Assembly (NCBI GenBank): GCA_951804985.1
Contig: OX638131.1
Coordinates: 43,065,121 to 43,129,120 of the forward strand
Length of the DNA stretch: 64,000 bases
Source: Dryomyza anilis
Taxonomy: Eukaryota > Arthropoda > Insecta > Diptera > Dryomyzidae
Direction: 5' to 3'
Made by a program: the position numbers and the translations under genes. Numbering within the stretch: position 1 is the stretch's first letter; each line of letters begins with the position of its first letter. The notes beneath the pieces are model-generated. The model was given only the letters and a program-made list of their open reading frames with translations, was not told where the DNA came from and did no database searches. This document shows positions 45,601 through 58,183 of the stretch, piece by piece.

Positions 45601-47399
45601 TGATATTGTTTTATTCTCTTAAATCCATAAGTAAAACTATAAACAGACTATTTTTCTTTTCTGAAGCTGGAAGTAAGATTTTTTTAAATTGGGGTAGAGA
45701 CTATAAAATCTTTAATGGGCGTGTGTCTGATTTTGAAAGCACGGCACAACAGCAAAATCAAAGTTTATAATGACTTTAAATAAGCGGTGTAGGTATGGAA
45801 AAGTAGTATATATATTCTTCTTAAGCGTAATTTTATGAGTCAATTTCGTCATGTCCATCCGTCGGTCTGGTCCATCACAACTCACAAGAAATCGGTTAAC
45901 GAAGGATGACGCCTCATTTTCTCAATGAATATACAATATCATAAAAGTCACAGGAGTTAAGATTTGTTCGTATGCGTAAAACTAACTTTTCAAAGATTTG
46001 TTTTATCCTAATATAAAGCCTTAAAGGCAAAATTTGAATTTTGTCTGTACTGAGAAAATATAACTTGTGTATTTCCAGACATGATGTTTGGTGCTATTTT
46101 TAAAGAAAGTTCTCAGATATGTTAAGGATTCGTAAGATATTTACGGGGTCAATACATAAATCCTCCAAAATAGGATATTAGTTTAAATATTTAGGATAAC
46201 ATTAATGATTTTAAAATAGCGATACAAGAGTTAACCATCATATACCTCGTGAACCGAAAATTTTAGCACAAAAATGGTAGGTAGGAAAAAAATTAACTGT
46301 TTTTATTTTTATTTTAATCTTTAAAAAACGTCGGGTTAGATTACGGAATATTAAGACTTTTAACCATCATATACATCGTGAACCGAAAATGGTAGGACAA
46401 AAATAGTCGGTGAATTTGGTTTAGGTTACACCAGGATATACAAAAATTAAAAAATCGTTGATTCCAAGAATATTTTCTGATCGATCTCCACTACAATATT
46501 ATGATTAAACTGATTAAATCGCAAACCGTGAAAGTGGCGATCAATATTTCTTCTACAATATTAAATAAAAATGGTCTTTAAATAATTCAATTAAAAAATA
46601 TTCAGCAATTTTGCGCTATTGGTCGTGCTATGGAAGATAGAGATTATTCCTATTCAAATGTGATCTAGTTTTTTGGCTCTCCTGAAATTCGTGTTTTTGT
46701 AGATAGACTGTATTGAATACGATATTAAAAATATGATAAAAATGTAACATTAATAAGTAAAAAAATCGATATCGACAACGTACTTTCAAAGCGACATTCA
46801 GAAACCGTTTCGCAATAAAACTGAAACTTGTAATCAAAATCGACTTTTGGGTTTCAATCTCAATTAAAAAGATTGTTCATGATTTTACAAAATTAACTAT
46901 TCTCGATAACTGTGTCATTACTTTTCTATACTTCTTTGCTCTTCGAAAACATTTTTCTAGTGTCAAAATTTATTTCCAAAACATTTATTTTTTTATATCT
47001 ATAGAATTTTGTATAGACATTTTACTCTATTAGTAATTAAATGACACCCATTGCAAGTGGACGTTGTTACTCAATTGTAATTTTCCTGAAGACGAATACC
47101 GAAGGTATTCGAAATATCAAAAGAAAAATAAAACAATAAATGTTTTAATAAAATACTAAAGAGTTTTATATTAAAATAAAATCGGACCTAGAGCCTGAAA
47201 AAAACTAAATATTTTAAAACAATTCAAGGTCGATAAAAATAAAATTTTAATATTTTACTCTATATTACAAAAATATTTGTCTTCAAGCTTTTATCCGTTG
47301 TTCCGTTCTCTAAAACAAGTACATACTTCTTGGGAAGTTAATATTTTCGGCAGCTTTCGCGTTTAAAGTTTCTCTCACATGACTGAATTTTTATCAATG
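45601..47399. other. AT-rich DNA with one HINE-B relic
   Basis: At about 45780-45905 (minus) a relic reads TATGGAAAAGTAGTATATAT, CTTAAGCGTAATTTTATGAG, GTCCATCCGTCGGTCTGG. At 46205-46410 a block beginning ACCATCATATACCTCGTGAA is repeated once (46224 and 46363). No gene is seen. Confidence 0.45.
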
Positions 47400-48460
47400 T
47401 CAAGGCATCCTGCGGATAGCTTCACATGAAAAACTCCGAGATCAAATTATCATCTACATTGTTGTTGTTCTTGTTGTTGACGGCATGTCTAATAAACGTC
47501 GCTTTATTCAAATTACTTTACATGTCAGTTGTTCAGAATGGCAAACAAAATACCGACCGACCGACCAATCGGTCGACCTACCGTCAAACGATGATCTTTT
47601 TAAGCTGCCCTTCGAGGATTGCATCCTGACAATCGGCTGAACTCATGGGTCGAGTGACTGAAAGGTATGCGACGACATGTCCCAGCGTTGAAGAAGAAGA
47701 ATAAGAAGTGCAGATTAGCTCTACCACGACCATGTAGACATCGTGTCGCTCAGACCATCGCACATGACAGATCGCGATGGACCTTGTTACCGCCGCAGAA
47801 GTCGAATCGTGGCGCAAAATTCTTTGTATCGCAAGGGGTTCGTCCGGAGTGCGCTAAAGTGATCTGCGCTGATCTTTTGTTTTAAGCTCAAACTGTTGAT
47901 ATTGTTGGCGGCGTCCGCGGAATGATCAATCGGCAAATTCAAAATTATTTACGGCTCGTTTGAGTTTTGAAGAGTATTGTTTGTGAGTTCGGGTTCTGCA
48001 TGGATATCCGTGGACGAACTGTATCGAAGGAATGCCTTTGTATGGGTTGCTGCGATCGGCGATCGGGGATCGGGTTAAATAAGTTTAAGAGCGTGAGATT
48101 TCCAAACATATATGTGGTAGTTAAATATTTAATACCCAATATGCAATTAATGCAAATCGGATCGTTCTATTTAACGATCACTACGATTCGATCGTTTTGC
48201 CCACCCGAAGGCGTTGCGATTATTGCATATTTATTGGCGTTGCGACTGGCGCCAGGTAGGCTTCATCATGATCATTATGTGGTGGTTGCATTCGATTGCG
48301 TAATTTGCATTTGCAACGCTGTTCGATCACGTGGTCGTAGCTCGAGCGCGCGTGCCTCGTTTACAAAGCTCTTTCCACGGAATTTTTCCAGTTGTCGCCT
48401 TCACTACTGCGAGCAAAGAAAATATTTGCACGATTTGTGGAAAAAAAAGAAGAAATAAAT
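47400..48460. other. GC-richer island, candidate regulatory DNA
   Basis: Contains ACCGACCGACCGACC near 47560, CGATCGGCGATCGGGGATCG near 48055 and GCGTCCGCGG near 47905. The longest frame (163 codons, 47967-48458) ends in a lysine run from an A-rich tail and shows no family motif; competing minus frames exist. I leave it uncalled as a gene; conserved noncoding DNA is likelier. Confidence 0.3.
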
Positions 48461-48927
48461 GAAAAAATAAAATAATTAAATTACACGATATTTACGTGAG
48501 AATGTTTTGCATAGTGACGGCAATGACAAAATTCAACGTGTGGCTGCGGATTTCAATTTCGATTTAATTTTCATTTAATACGATTTTTTTTATTTGCACA
48601 TTTATGCATTTCATAAATTCGAATTTTAACTAAATCGAATGCAATTAAAATTTATATGCATCATTGGTACACGTCTTGCTTCTTTTTACATGCAAAATAT
48701 ATTTTATCTGCAATTTAGGTACCATCAAAATCGTCAACATTTGAGTTTTAAATGGCCAATACTTGCAGCGAAAATATTTGTTTATTGAAAGAAACAAATA
48801 AATATTACACTGTAGTAAATACGCAGTTTTAGGAATATTACTCTCGCAAAAAACAGGACAACATTTAATGATTTCTTATAGATTTATTTTATATTGCCGT
48901 TAATAACACAGCAAAACAAAAAAATAA
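48461..48927. other. AT-rich DNA, no gene
   Basis: No repeat or coding motif recognised. Confidence 0.4.
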
Positions 48928-49636
48928 ACCAGTTGAGAAGGTTAGATCACATGGGAAATTTTAAAGTAGTTGTTATTATGATAGTTAAGATTATCAAAAT
49001 TATAGTCGGTCTAAGCCGACTATAAATACCATACACATATGTGTGGTTACCATTAAAAGTGGTATATAGGTCACCAGGATATACAAATCCTAAAAATAAC
49101 TGCAAACTTTCAATCGCTGAAGTATTTCCATTCATTTGATACCCATATTTACAAATAGGTAGGTGTACTGAATTTCGATTTTTTTTTGTTTCGCCGGAAA
49201 CCATTATTTTTCATGTATTTGAGCATGAGTCAATATATATTTTACTAAAAAAAGTTTACCTAAGCACGTATACAGTAAAATTGATCTGTAGATATACATT
49301 TTATATGAGGTATTTGAACATAAGTGGTCGGTTCTCAGGTCACAATAGACCGATCATGCCAATTTTCTTCTTCAGACAGCTTAGATATAAAGGTAATCTA
49401 AATCTAAAGTTTCATTGCTCCAGCTTTTCTACTTTTTCTGTAATCGTGATTTCAACAGACAGACAGAGGGACAGACAGACGGACAGAAAGACAGACGGGC
49501 ATCGCTAAATCGACTCAGGAGATCATGCTGATCAAAAATATATATACTTTTCCATACCGGAGATGATTCCTTCTGGGTGTTACAAACGGCGTACCAAACT
49601 GAATACACCCTTTCACTCTTAGTGTAGGGTATAAAA
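48928..49636 (+). mobile_element. HINE/DINE-1-like element, subfamily B, copy B2 (full length)
   Basis: The complete order is ACCAGTTGAGAAGGTTAGAT, the perfect palindrome TAGTCGGTCTAAGCCGACTA, ACACATATGTGTGGTTACC, a central AT-rich part, GGTCACAATAGACCGATCAT, the GACAGACAGAGGGACAGAC microsatellite, CTGATCAAAAATATATATAC, GGTGTTACAAACGGCGTACC and the 3' hairpin CCCTTTCACTCTTAGTGTAG, ending GGGTATAAAAA. Frames inside are not genes. Confidence 0.88.
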
Positions 49637-50770
49637 ATTATTCGCGATCTTAGTATGATTTTCCGATGGTTTTCAAGATTGATATCACGACCTCATACTT
49701 AGTTTTTTCAGATTTCCTTAAGTTTTTGAGTTATTACGAATACAAATTTTTTTTTCTACATATTTTAGCCTTTAACCTTTTTGTCATTTTTTAACATTTA
49801 GATTTGAGTTATCGATCCAATTTCTTCTATATTCCATTGAGAATACTTGAGTTAAAAGCTACATATAAGCTACATGAAATTTGTATTAATCTGACCGAAG
49901 TTATGACCAGTCAAACACAAAAAATAATGATTTTAATGTGTACCTATTACTTATTGCATAACATATAAAGTTTTGATAATTCAATAATATTTTATTATAA
50001 TATGTGAAACAAGATCCATAATTTAAGGATTGCTCTAGTTTATTTTAATATATTATCTGAAGTATTTCCAACGGAATATAACAGAAAAAAATGAGTATGA
50101 GTTCGTAATTAGGATCTTGAAATTCATCGAAAAATCATACTTAGATTTTTGATAATTAAAAATGCTCCATTTGTTGTCTAGTGTAATTGGAAGTCATTAC
50201 AAGAAACCCGAGAACCACATCGTTGCGATATCGTTTGATTTCTGAGTATTAAAACCAGGAGGGAAAGAACATATTTTTATGTGTATTCGAATGTTTAAAA
50301 AAAATTAAATACAATTATTGATTCTATCAGAATGACGAGCAATAAATGCCAGAAAAAAATTGTATTGTATTGAATAGTATTGCAGAGGTGTCATCTCAAT
50401 AGTCCGCCTGCGTACCCGACCCTACTCCAATTCTGATGGTAGAGTACAATTGGCCAGCGATTCGACCGTTGCCTTCCACGAGTTACTGACAATTCTTTAA
50501 TGTGTACCTTTTACTTATTGCTAGACAATTCATCCCAGTATGGACAATTCTCCTCCGAAACATTTCTTCCCGGTTTAATTCCTTTCCATACTGTTCTTCC
50601 CCTAGCAGTCCTTACCCGGAAATTTGAACAACTGTCATAATAACGACGTCAATATTGTTTGAATTCCATGCTTTAGTTTAAAATGTATATCGTAAATTGT
50701 ATATCCTATCGATCTACAGAAAATGGTTATTAATCTTCAAAAAGGAAATACAAGTTAATTATAAACATAT
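49637..50770. other. AT-rich DNA, no gene
   Basis: A mid-GC patch at 50380-50480 has no frame of note. No repeat recognised. Confidence 0.4.
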
Positions 50771-50845
50771 ATAGCGTCTGTAGCTCCGAGGTTAGTGCGT
50801 TGAACTGCGAGCAAAAAGGTCCCATGTTCTACTGCTCCAGCGGTA
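50771..50845 (+). repeat. tRNA-like SINE head fragment (SINE-I)
   Basis: GCGTCTGTAGCTCCGAGGTT, TAGTGCGTTGAACTGCGAGC and AAAAAGGTCCCATGTTCTAC follow the SINE-I head. The body is missing or unrecognisable. Confidence 0.6.
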
Positions 50846-51434
50846 AAATATTCAAAGAACTTCGGAAATCATGAATGAGCTCATGATGATATTTTGGGAT
50901 ATATCAAAGTACTTTAAATGTAAATTGGCCGTAATATGAAAAAGTAATTACATATTGCACCTTACGGCGTAATGTGGTGCGATGTAGACCCGAACAATGC
51001 TTTCGTTTCATTTGATATCGTTCTAAATCGTCCAGAATTTCACTACAATGCCATGACGAAAGAATGGGATCAACCTTGAAATCATCTAAATTTTGTTTTG
51101 AACGTTGTAAAAATTGGACGTATTTGGTAAGTAAAATAATTATTTTATTTAAAAAAGTGTAAAGCTCATATTACTACTAACTTTAATTTGTACCTATCAT
51201 CTTTTTATTTATTTTATTCAGATTGTCAGAAATAAAACTCATTTTAATGATTTTTTTAATATAGCAATTTTACATAATTTTGTAGTATTTTTTTTACATA
51301 AGCTATAAAACAGAAGGATGCACTGAGAACGATATTTATAAATTACAAAAGCAGATATTTTCGAAAAAAAGATATATTTTCTATAAAAAAAAATTGTAGC
51401 ATAATTTCAGGGATTAAATAAATTTACAATTATC
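50846..51434. other. AT-rich DNA, no gene
   Basis: No structure or coding motif recognised. Confidence 0.4.
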
Positions 51435-51611
51435 ATTCGCCTTTCATTATAGAGCAAGCGAAAGGCGAATGAGGCTCCATGATTGCTTCATTGGAATATG
51501 AGTAGAGTATATCCTACTCCTAACCTTCTTTGTAAGTCAGATAATGGATGATCCGTGTTCCAATGTCAACATATTAATGTAATCAAGCAATCATGGAGCC
51601 TCATTCGCCTT
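51435..51611. repeat. compound inverted repeat (27-bp perfect arms)
   Basis: A 27-bp perfect inverted repeat has arms at 51462-51488 and 51585-51611 (AAGGCGAATGAGGCTCC at the outer side). The left arm also pairs with CATTCGCCTTT at 51435-51445 (11-bp inverted repeat). Within the loop CATTGGAA (51490) and TTCCAATG (about 51558) pair again. The unit could be a small MITE or a cruciform-forming element. Confidence 0.75.
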
Positions 51612-52184
51612 AGATTACTTTGTAATGCATCTAGTAAGTCATAAACCTGCCTATGACACTCCTGGGTTAATATAATGCGGAAGGTGTATGTAGAATCGAG
51701 GTGACTCGCGATACAAAATCATCGAGTGATCATAAATGATATCATGGTGACTTTTACCGCTGTGTAGTCACGACGAAGAATTGGACCGTTGGTTGCAATA
51801 AGGGAGTTATGCGAAAAACAAATTTTGAGTTAAAAATTTTAAGTTAATTATTTTATATTTAAATACCCGATACAAACTTTCTTGAATTTTCGGGAATATT
51901 GCCGCCAGATTGATAAATAAATGGAATATTTTGGTAAATGTAAATGACACAGTAAAGCCAAAATTGTAAATATTAATGAAAAAAGGAAATATTGAATTCG
52001 GTTTATTAATTTATGAGATAGAGATATTTCAAAATCAAAACTTGCAACCCAAAGCTTCAATTATCCCGGAAAGTATTGTCATGCTCCTTTGGATTTCTGT
52101 TGGGTTATAAGGGGTCTTGCTTTTTATATTGAAGACGGTCATAGAATTCTACAGTTTTATAGAAAGTTAGTTTATTACTTTTAG
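51612..52184. other. no gene recognised
   Basis: Mixed AT-rich sequence; the 70-codon minus frame at 51848-52060 has no motif. Confidence 0.4.
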
Positions 52185-52671
52185 GCCATTCACAATATCT
52201 AGTTAAATATTAACTTTCACTTTAACCGACAGTTTGCGCAAAATTCGTTTTCACAATCATTTGTTAAATCTGTTTGTCATTTCCGTTATATTTATAACCG
52301 ACAGATTTTGACAATCCATTGAAAATATTATGCTGCAATTTGTACATAAAATTGTTCCCAAAATACCAACATATCATAAGGTAAATGGCAAAAGAAATAT
52401 TAGCAAAACGGCCTATTGCCATTGCAAATCTGTCGTCGCAAATCTGTCGTTCAAATATGACGAGAAACAAATTCACAATTTCATGAAATTTTAAATTAGA
52501 AAAATTAAATTTGAATCAATTTATTTATGTCAATTAGTTGCCAGATATGACACAAAATGTATTACAATGTCGTTCTAACCGGAAACTTTATTCTGAAAGT
52601 TAGGCTATCTGCCAGTTAACAAACCTAAAAATAAATTTTAACATAACCGAACATTATAAAAACGGCCCTTA
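52185..52671. mobile_element. possible TIR element with GGCC ends
   Basis: Left AGGCCATTCACAATATCTAG and right (reversed) AGGGCCGTTTTTATAATGTT share an imperfect inverted order, followed on both sides by GGTTA/GTTAA motifs. Inside are ACCGACAG and CTGTCG motifs in both orientations. It resembles the GGGCCAG element at 26756 but is too diverged for a firm call. Confidence 0.35.
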
Positions 52672-53976
52672 GGGTGGGGTGTGATTGTGGTGGGGTATTT
52701 TTTCCAATATATAAATTTTCTTTCCTCTAATTCTCTCTTCATTTCTCTTAGAAAAAGACGGAAAATGACTAGTATGTGCAGTCATCACCTGGGCCAAAAA
52801 CGACTTCTGGAACCATGCTTGGATCGACTCCTAATAAACTTTAAAAATTCCCAAATGTATTTCTAAACTATACTGGGTATGTTAAGAAACTAAGAATAAT
52901 AAAAAATAGAAACCGTAACTCGGAACCGGGTTACCGATCCGTAATATAAGAGATTTAGGATTTGGATTTCAAACCTTCCCTTACTTCTTGCAGTGCATGC
53001 GCTGAATATGCTTTACAACATTTCGTGCAGCTCAAACTTGTCAGCCATCATGGCACACAGGTGCGCTTGTGCGCCGTGTTGCCACTTGGTTACAACTTTT
53101 CATTTCGGTGCGCTTTGCATTTTTTTGTTGCTTCGACTGAATTTGTTAATTTTAAGTTTTTTATTTTTGCATAGAGCCAAAACATAAAGTTGCTGCTGTT
53201 CTTATAATAAATCCGTGCATAATGAGCGAGTCTCACAATCGCGCAATTAATTGGTCACGCGAATGAAAGCAACATAGCAGCCAACTTGTCGCCAGTTTGT
53301 AGTTAATTTTTGTTGTTTTTTTTTCAAAATACTTATACCAAATCTCAAGTTTAAAGCTGAACTTCGAGGCTGATAGGTCCGAGCTCAATGGTTGCTAATT
53401 ACTAATTACTGACTAAGCAGATCTGCTGATACCAGATGAACCACTCTTTAAATTACTGCGAATATATTTAATTAAGTAATTAAATTTTCCATAATCAAAA
53501 GCGTAAAATATAGCCTATTTCAATGTAATTTATTTGTTTTTCAAAGAAAAGTATAAAATATCAAATTTATTGAACGATTGTCACATCGTGCTTGCAACGT
53601 GTTTTCGATCAAGAGTTGACTGCAATTGAGAAAAAAGCGCATTTAATTTAAATAATTTCATAATTTCAATTCAAATTAAGTAGAATATTAATTAAAACTT
53701 ACTTGAAATGAATACAAAATGTCATTTGAATTGTAGAAATAGAAAAACAAACTGAAATATCAACGCGTTGTCGACCCTGAACTTTGGAGTTGGGCGCAAA
53801 AGATGATTCAAATAAATACTTTTCCCACATGAAAAAAAACTTAGTAGATTAAATATATGAACAATGACAAATAGAAAGAATATTTATTGTTTAAGTATTT
53901 TGTAACCGAGCTGCGCAATGGTTTTTTAAATTTATTTATTTTAAAAACCAGAGAAGTATACAAAATGACATTAAAA
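52672..53976. other. mixed DNA with a GC-richer patch at 52.95-53.4 kb
   Basis: The patch has overlapping frames (70 and 64 codons) in two plus frames, cysteine/phenylalanine-rich without spacing typical of zinc fingers. No gene is called. The rest is AT-rich. Confidence 0.35.
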
Positions 53977-54656
53977 TCAGTTGGGAAGGTTAGATCACAT
54001 GGGAAATTTTAAAGTAGGTGTAATTATGATAGTTAGGATTATCAAAATTATAGTCGGTCTAAGCCGACTATAAATACCCTGCACATATGTGTGGTTACCA
54101 TTCAAAGTGATATATAGGTCACCAGGGTATACGAATCCTAAAAATAACTACAAACATTCAATCGCTGAAGAATTTCCATTCATTTGATACCCATAATTAC
54201 AAATGGGTAGGTGTACCGAATTTCGATTTTTTTTTTTGTGAACCACAAGTCTTTTCGCCGGAAAACATTATTATCATATATTCAATATATATTTGACCAA
54301 AAAAGTTTACCTAAGCACGTATACATAAAAATTGATCTTTATATGTACATTTTATATGAGGTATTTGAACATAAGTGGTCGGATCATAGGTCACAATGGA
54401 CCGATCTCGCCAATTTTCGCACATACAGCGTAGGTATATTAGTAATCTAAGTTAAAAGTTTCATTTATCTAGCTCTTCAATTTTAAAAGTAGTAGGGATT
54501 TCAACAGACAGACAGACAGACGGACAGATCGACTCAGGAGGTCATTCTGATCAAGAATATATATACTTTTCCATACCGGAGATGCTTCCTTCTGGGTGTT
54601 ACAAACGGCGTACCAAACTGAATATACCCTTTCACTCTTAGAGTAGGGTATAAAAA
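53977..54656 (+). mobile_element. HINE/DINE-1-like element, subfamily B, copy B3 (full length)
   Basis: Collinear with B2 (48928-49636), including the TAGTCGGTCTAAGCCGACTA palindrome, AGGTCACCAGGGTATACGAA, GGTCACAATGGACCGATCTC, the GACAGACAGACAGACGGACA microsatellite and GGTGTTACAAACGGCGTACC. The 3' hairpin reads CCCTTTCACTCTTAGAGTAG then GGGTATAAAAA, one base off the B2 hairpin. Confidence 0.88.
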
Positions 54657-54869
54657 TATGATAACTTTACTTAATTAGTTTTTAAAATTAATTTACTTTA
54701 ATCAATTCATTATTATTATTAAATATACTATTTAAGAGTTTTCGTATTGAATTCATTATTTTAAAATTGATCTTGATTATAGCAACGACAATGTAATGTT
54801 TGAAACCGATATCAGATCCCAATTAAATGACATGCAGAATTTTTTGATTGCTGCATCAACTGGCAAAGT

Positions 54870-55830
54870 ATTTTCCAAACACTCTTAATTCGGTCGTGGT
54901 AACCTTGTCTTTGAGCATGAGGTTGTGGTCATCTCCAATTCGGTGATCATAGGGTTGTGACTTCTTTCAAGTTGGTGAGCATGAGGTTAGCATCTGCCAA
55001 TTGAAATTTTGTTTTAAAAAAGTTATTTACGGTAACCGAATGTGTAGTTACGCACACTAACATTTAGATTATAGTAAAATAAGGTAAACACAGAAAAATC
55101 CTCATGACAAGGTTAATTGAACCAACGTCATATCATTGAAATTAACATACTTTAACCGAAATTTTAGCCCGCGCAACTGCACATGTGGTTGCCGCAACCT
55201 CTTTATTGCATTTTTCATTCTGTTACGGCAACCTCATGCCTACCTTCAGATCGGTTGCCAGATTCTAGCTAACTATTATGAAACGTCAATAATATTAACA
55301 AGTCGCAAACAATAGGAAATTCATTAATTAAATAAGACATTCCAAATAAATACATAAATATTAATAAAATAATGAATTAATTTAATGAATTTTTTAACTA
55401 GTGAAAGATAATATAAATAAAAAAATGTGACCATATATAGATAGAAATAGTTTTCTTTTTTTGTTGAATTATAGTGCAATAAAATAATATGTGTGTCTTT
55501 TCATACTGTTTTTGTTTTTCGGGGATTAGGAATCAGTAAGTATACTTTTTGAAATTATGTGCGTGACTTATTTCCGCATATAAGTTTTACATAAACAAAT
55601 TTTATAATAAAAAAAAAAATTAAAATAAAATTTCAATTGGAGGCATGCTTGCTGACTTGGAGGATTAAACAACCTCATGCTTGCTGACTAGGAGGTTGAC
55701 ACAACCTCATGCTTGCTGACTAGAAGAGCGGCATAACCTCATTATTGCTGACACAACCACCTAGTCTGCAAGTTGCCCTAACCGTATAATTCGGTAGGGC
55801 AATTAAGTTGGTTGCCGCAACAAATCAGTT
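54870..55830. mobile_element. foldback element with inverted minisatellite arms
   Basis: The right arm holds a 32-bp tandem repeat (CCTCATGCTTGCTGACTAGG core) starting at 55644, 55676, 55708 and about 55740. The left arm (54895-54995) holds related units in reverse (GAGCATGAGGTTGTGG, GTGAGCATGAGGTTAGC). Between them CCAATTGAAATTTTG (left) and AAATTTCAATTGG (right) are inverted. Inverted arms made of short tandem units are the known architecture of Drosophila FB/Galileo-type foldback elements. No coding frame is supported; exact ends unclear. Confidence 0.55.
55644..55755. repeat. 32-bp minisatellite, about 3.5 units
   Basis: CATGCTTGCTGACT recurs every 32 bp with variable ends (GGAGGATTAAACAAC, GGAGGTTGACACAAC, AGAGCGGCATAAC). 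Confidence 0.8.
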
Positions 55831-57319
55831 TTCTGTGTATTCGTTAATTTTAATGACATGAGATTACAACAAATGTATAGCGGTTGCAACACTGAAGCGT
55901 TGGTTCGATTAACCTCAGTCTTTTGTATATGTTTCAAAAATATTATTAAGCTGTGCAACAGTTCAAATGAATTCGAATATCTAACAAGAAATAATATAAA
56001 CATTAAATGCATTAAAATGCGCTGTAGTGCCGTAATGGAAAACTTTACGCGCGCTTTTAAAATGCGGAAAAAACAGCGCAGAAAACATGGTGCTGACGAC
56101 GGTGGTTGGCGGTGAACGGCGTAGCGGTTGGAGACAACTTGTCTGGCAGAGCGTTCAAAATGCGGAATGTATTTAATGGGCAATTGCAAAACAACACCAA
56201 CCGAAAGAAACTTCACAAAAACAACATCATTTATAAATTATATTATTCAGCATTCAACATTTTTGTGCGATTTTTTTTTTTTTTTTTTTTGGTTTTTGTT
56301 AATGTTGTTTTTCTATATAATAAACAATTCAAATAAATCATAACGAGCTACGTTTTACTAGGCACGATTTTGTGATTTGGTTTTTATTGCAAAATCGCAC
56401 AAACTTTTTTGCATTTAGATTTTCCTTTTTTTGTGGACCACCAGCGACGACGACAATTGTCGGAGACCCACCTCTAAGCAGCGGCAATAGATAGCAACAC
56501 GTTGTCAGAATAAATGGTGAACGATGGGTGGTGATGGGAATGGTGACGAGAATGATTAATCTCGTAATCTTCTCGAAATTTCTCGTCAAAATCTCATTGA
56601 ATTCGGATTAGTTGAAAAGTAGAACAAACCAAGCGGTATTGTAGTTCAGGTTGCAATCATTGTCTAATCTGTTTTTTTAAATACCAAACTCTGATTCAGT
56701 GTCATTTCAGGTAAAATTTGGTAATGATGCTTTATAGTATTCCTAACAGGGACGAATGCGAAATAAGGCTAACATTAACCAATTTCCACTCGGGAGTTTT
56801 CAAAATATGTGAAAAATTCCAGTGAAAGAATTCGGTCACAAATATTTCTGACGTTCCTAGAGTGTTAAAAGTTCAGTTTGTTTACCTTAGGAGTCGAATT
56901 TTTAAAAATCGTTGTACAAAATACAAATATTTTAAAAATGTAGATATTTTTACATTTTAAGATGGACATTAGTTGATAGGGAATATTTTAAAAAGTAGAA
57001 TACATTGAATACGGTAATCGTTTTAATAATTGGTTGGCGCTACTGTGCTGAAGAACTTGGGACGAGCTCTTTCACCATTTGGAGGTTACATTTGTATTTA
57101 AAGTGGTGGGACCTACAGCTGAATTCGAACGTGGCGGGTATAGAACGTGGCCGAGAGGTATAGAAAATTGTTTTTTTATTAAAAAAAAATTCTTATTTGT
57201 TAGTTTGAACTATATTCTGGATAATCAGAAATCATTTTCATATTTATCATTAGATACTTAATACTAAAAATTGATCTAAACTGGTCTACTGAAATAAAAA
57301 ATTGTGGGTTTAATTCCTA
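55831..57319. other. mixed DNA, no gene recognised
   Basis: Competing open frames lie at 55803-56216 (minus, 137 codons) and 55858-56115 (plus, 85 codons); neither shows a motif. A T tract occurs at 56270-56290. The plus part ends in a basic, low-complexity peptide (RKKQRRKH). A slightly GC-richer patch lies at 56040-56200 and 56400-56560. Confidence 0.35.
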
Positions 57320-58183
57320 CACTAAAAATAATTTCTGGGACATTTAACGAAATATTTTTCGTAACTTTTTATTTTGTAAAATATACAAATAAGTAGAATA
57401 AACCAAACATATGTAACTTCTAATTTATTTTTCCAGAATATTTTTTAAGAACAATTGGTATATATCAAAAAAAAATTACAAATATTTCGTTATAATTATG
57501 AAACTTTCGTTATATTAGTTTTTAATATAATTTTTATTCGAATTAATAACATATTTTGCGAATGGGGTTTACGAATAAATTACTAAACTTTCGTAAATTG
57601 TGCAGCTCTATCGACGCATCTTACGAAAACATGCACGTTTCAAATTTATGTATGGAAATTTTCATAAAAAAATTAGGAAAGGAGCTTGTTTTCGTAAGAA
57701 GTCGATATGTAGAATTTTACGAAACAATGTTTTTTACGAATAATTAGTAAAAAAAAGAGAAATACATGTGCGTGAAATAGCACGAGATCGCAAGCAGATA
57801 GTTATAAAATGCAAAGAGTTTTAAAATGTGTTCTGTGTAACAACTGTTTGTGTCAAAGGTGCAAAAGTATCAAATCAGTGGATAAAATTTTATTTTTTAA
57901 ACACAGCATTCATGTATTTTTCGTATATTCGTAAAATTCCTACAAAACCTACAAACAATTTCAATAAATTGCGATAAAAATAAAATTCTTTCGTATTATG
58001 TACGAATGACTCTCATGATAAAATCTACGAATAGTTTCGTATAGTATTTTCGTAATTTTGGTCATGAATTTACGAAAGTTCTTTTGTGAATTTTACAAAA
58101 TATTTCGTAGATAAATTTCACGAAATTTTTCATCAAATACATGAAAGATTTCATGTATTTTAGGCAGATTTTTATTTTAAGTG
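57320..58183. mobile_element. TA-flanked MITE with TTTCGTAAA-rich interior, copy 1
   Basis: Left CACTAAAAATAATTTCTG and right CAGATTTTTATTTTAAGTG are inverted repeats, with TA on both outer sides. The interior is crowded with TTACGAAA, TTTCGTAA and AAAATACACGAA motifs in both orientations. The 63-codon frame at 57556-57747 is built from these. Intact reference for the interrupted copy 2 (58409-60991). Confidence 0.7.

Noticed and set aside
47967..48458. 163-codon plus frame in a GC-richer region
   Set aside because: No family motif, a chance lysine tail, and competing minus-strand frames. Kept only as part of a candidate noncoding island.
55803..56216. 137-codon minus frame
   Set aside because: Opposed by an 85-codon plus frame over the same DNA; no motif; part of it runs into the foldback arm.
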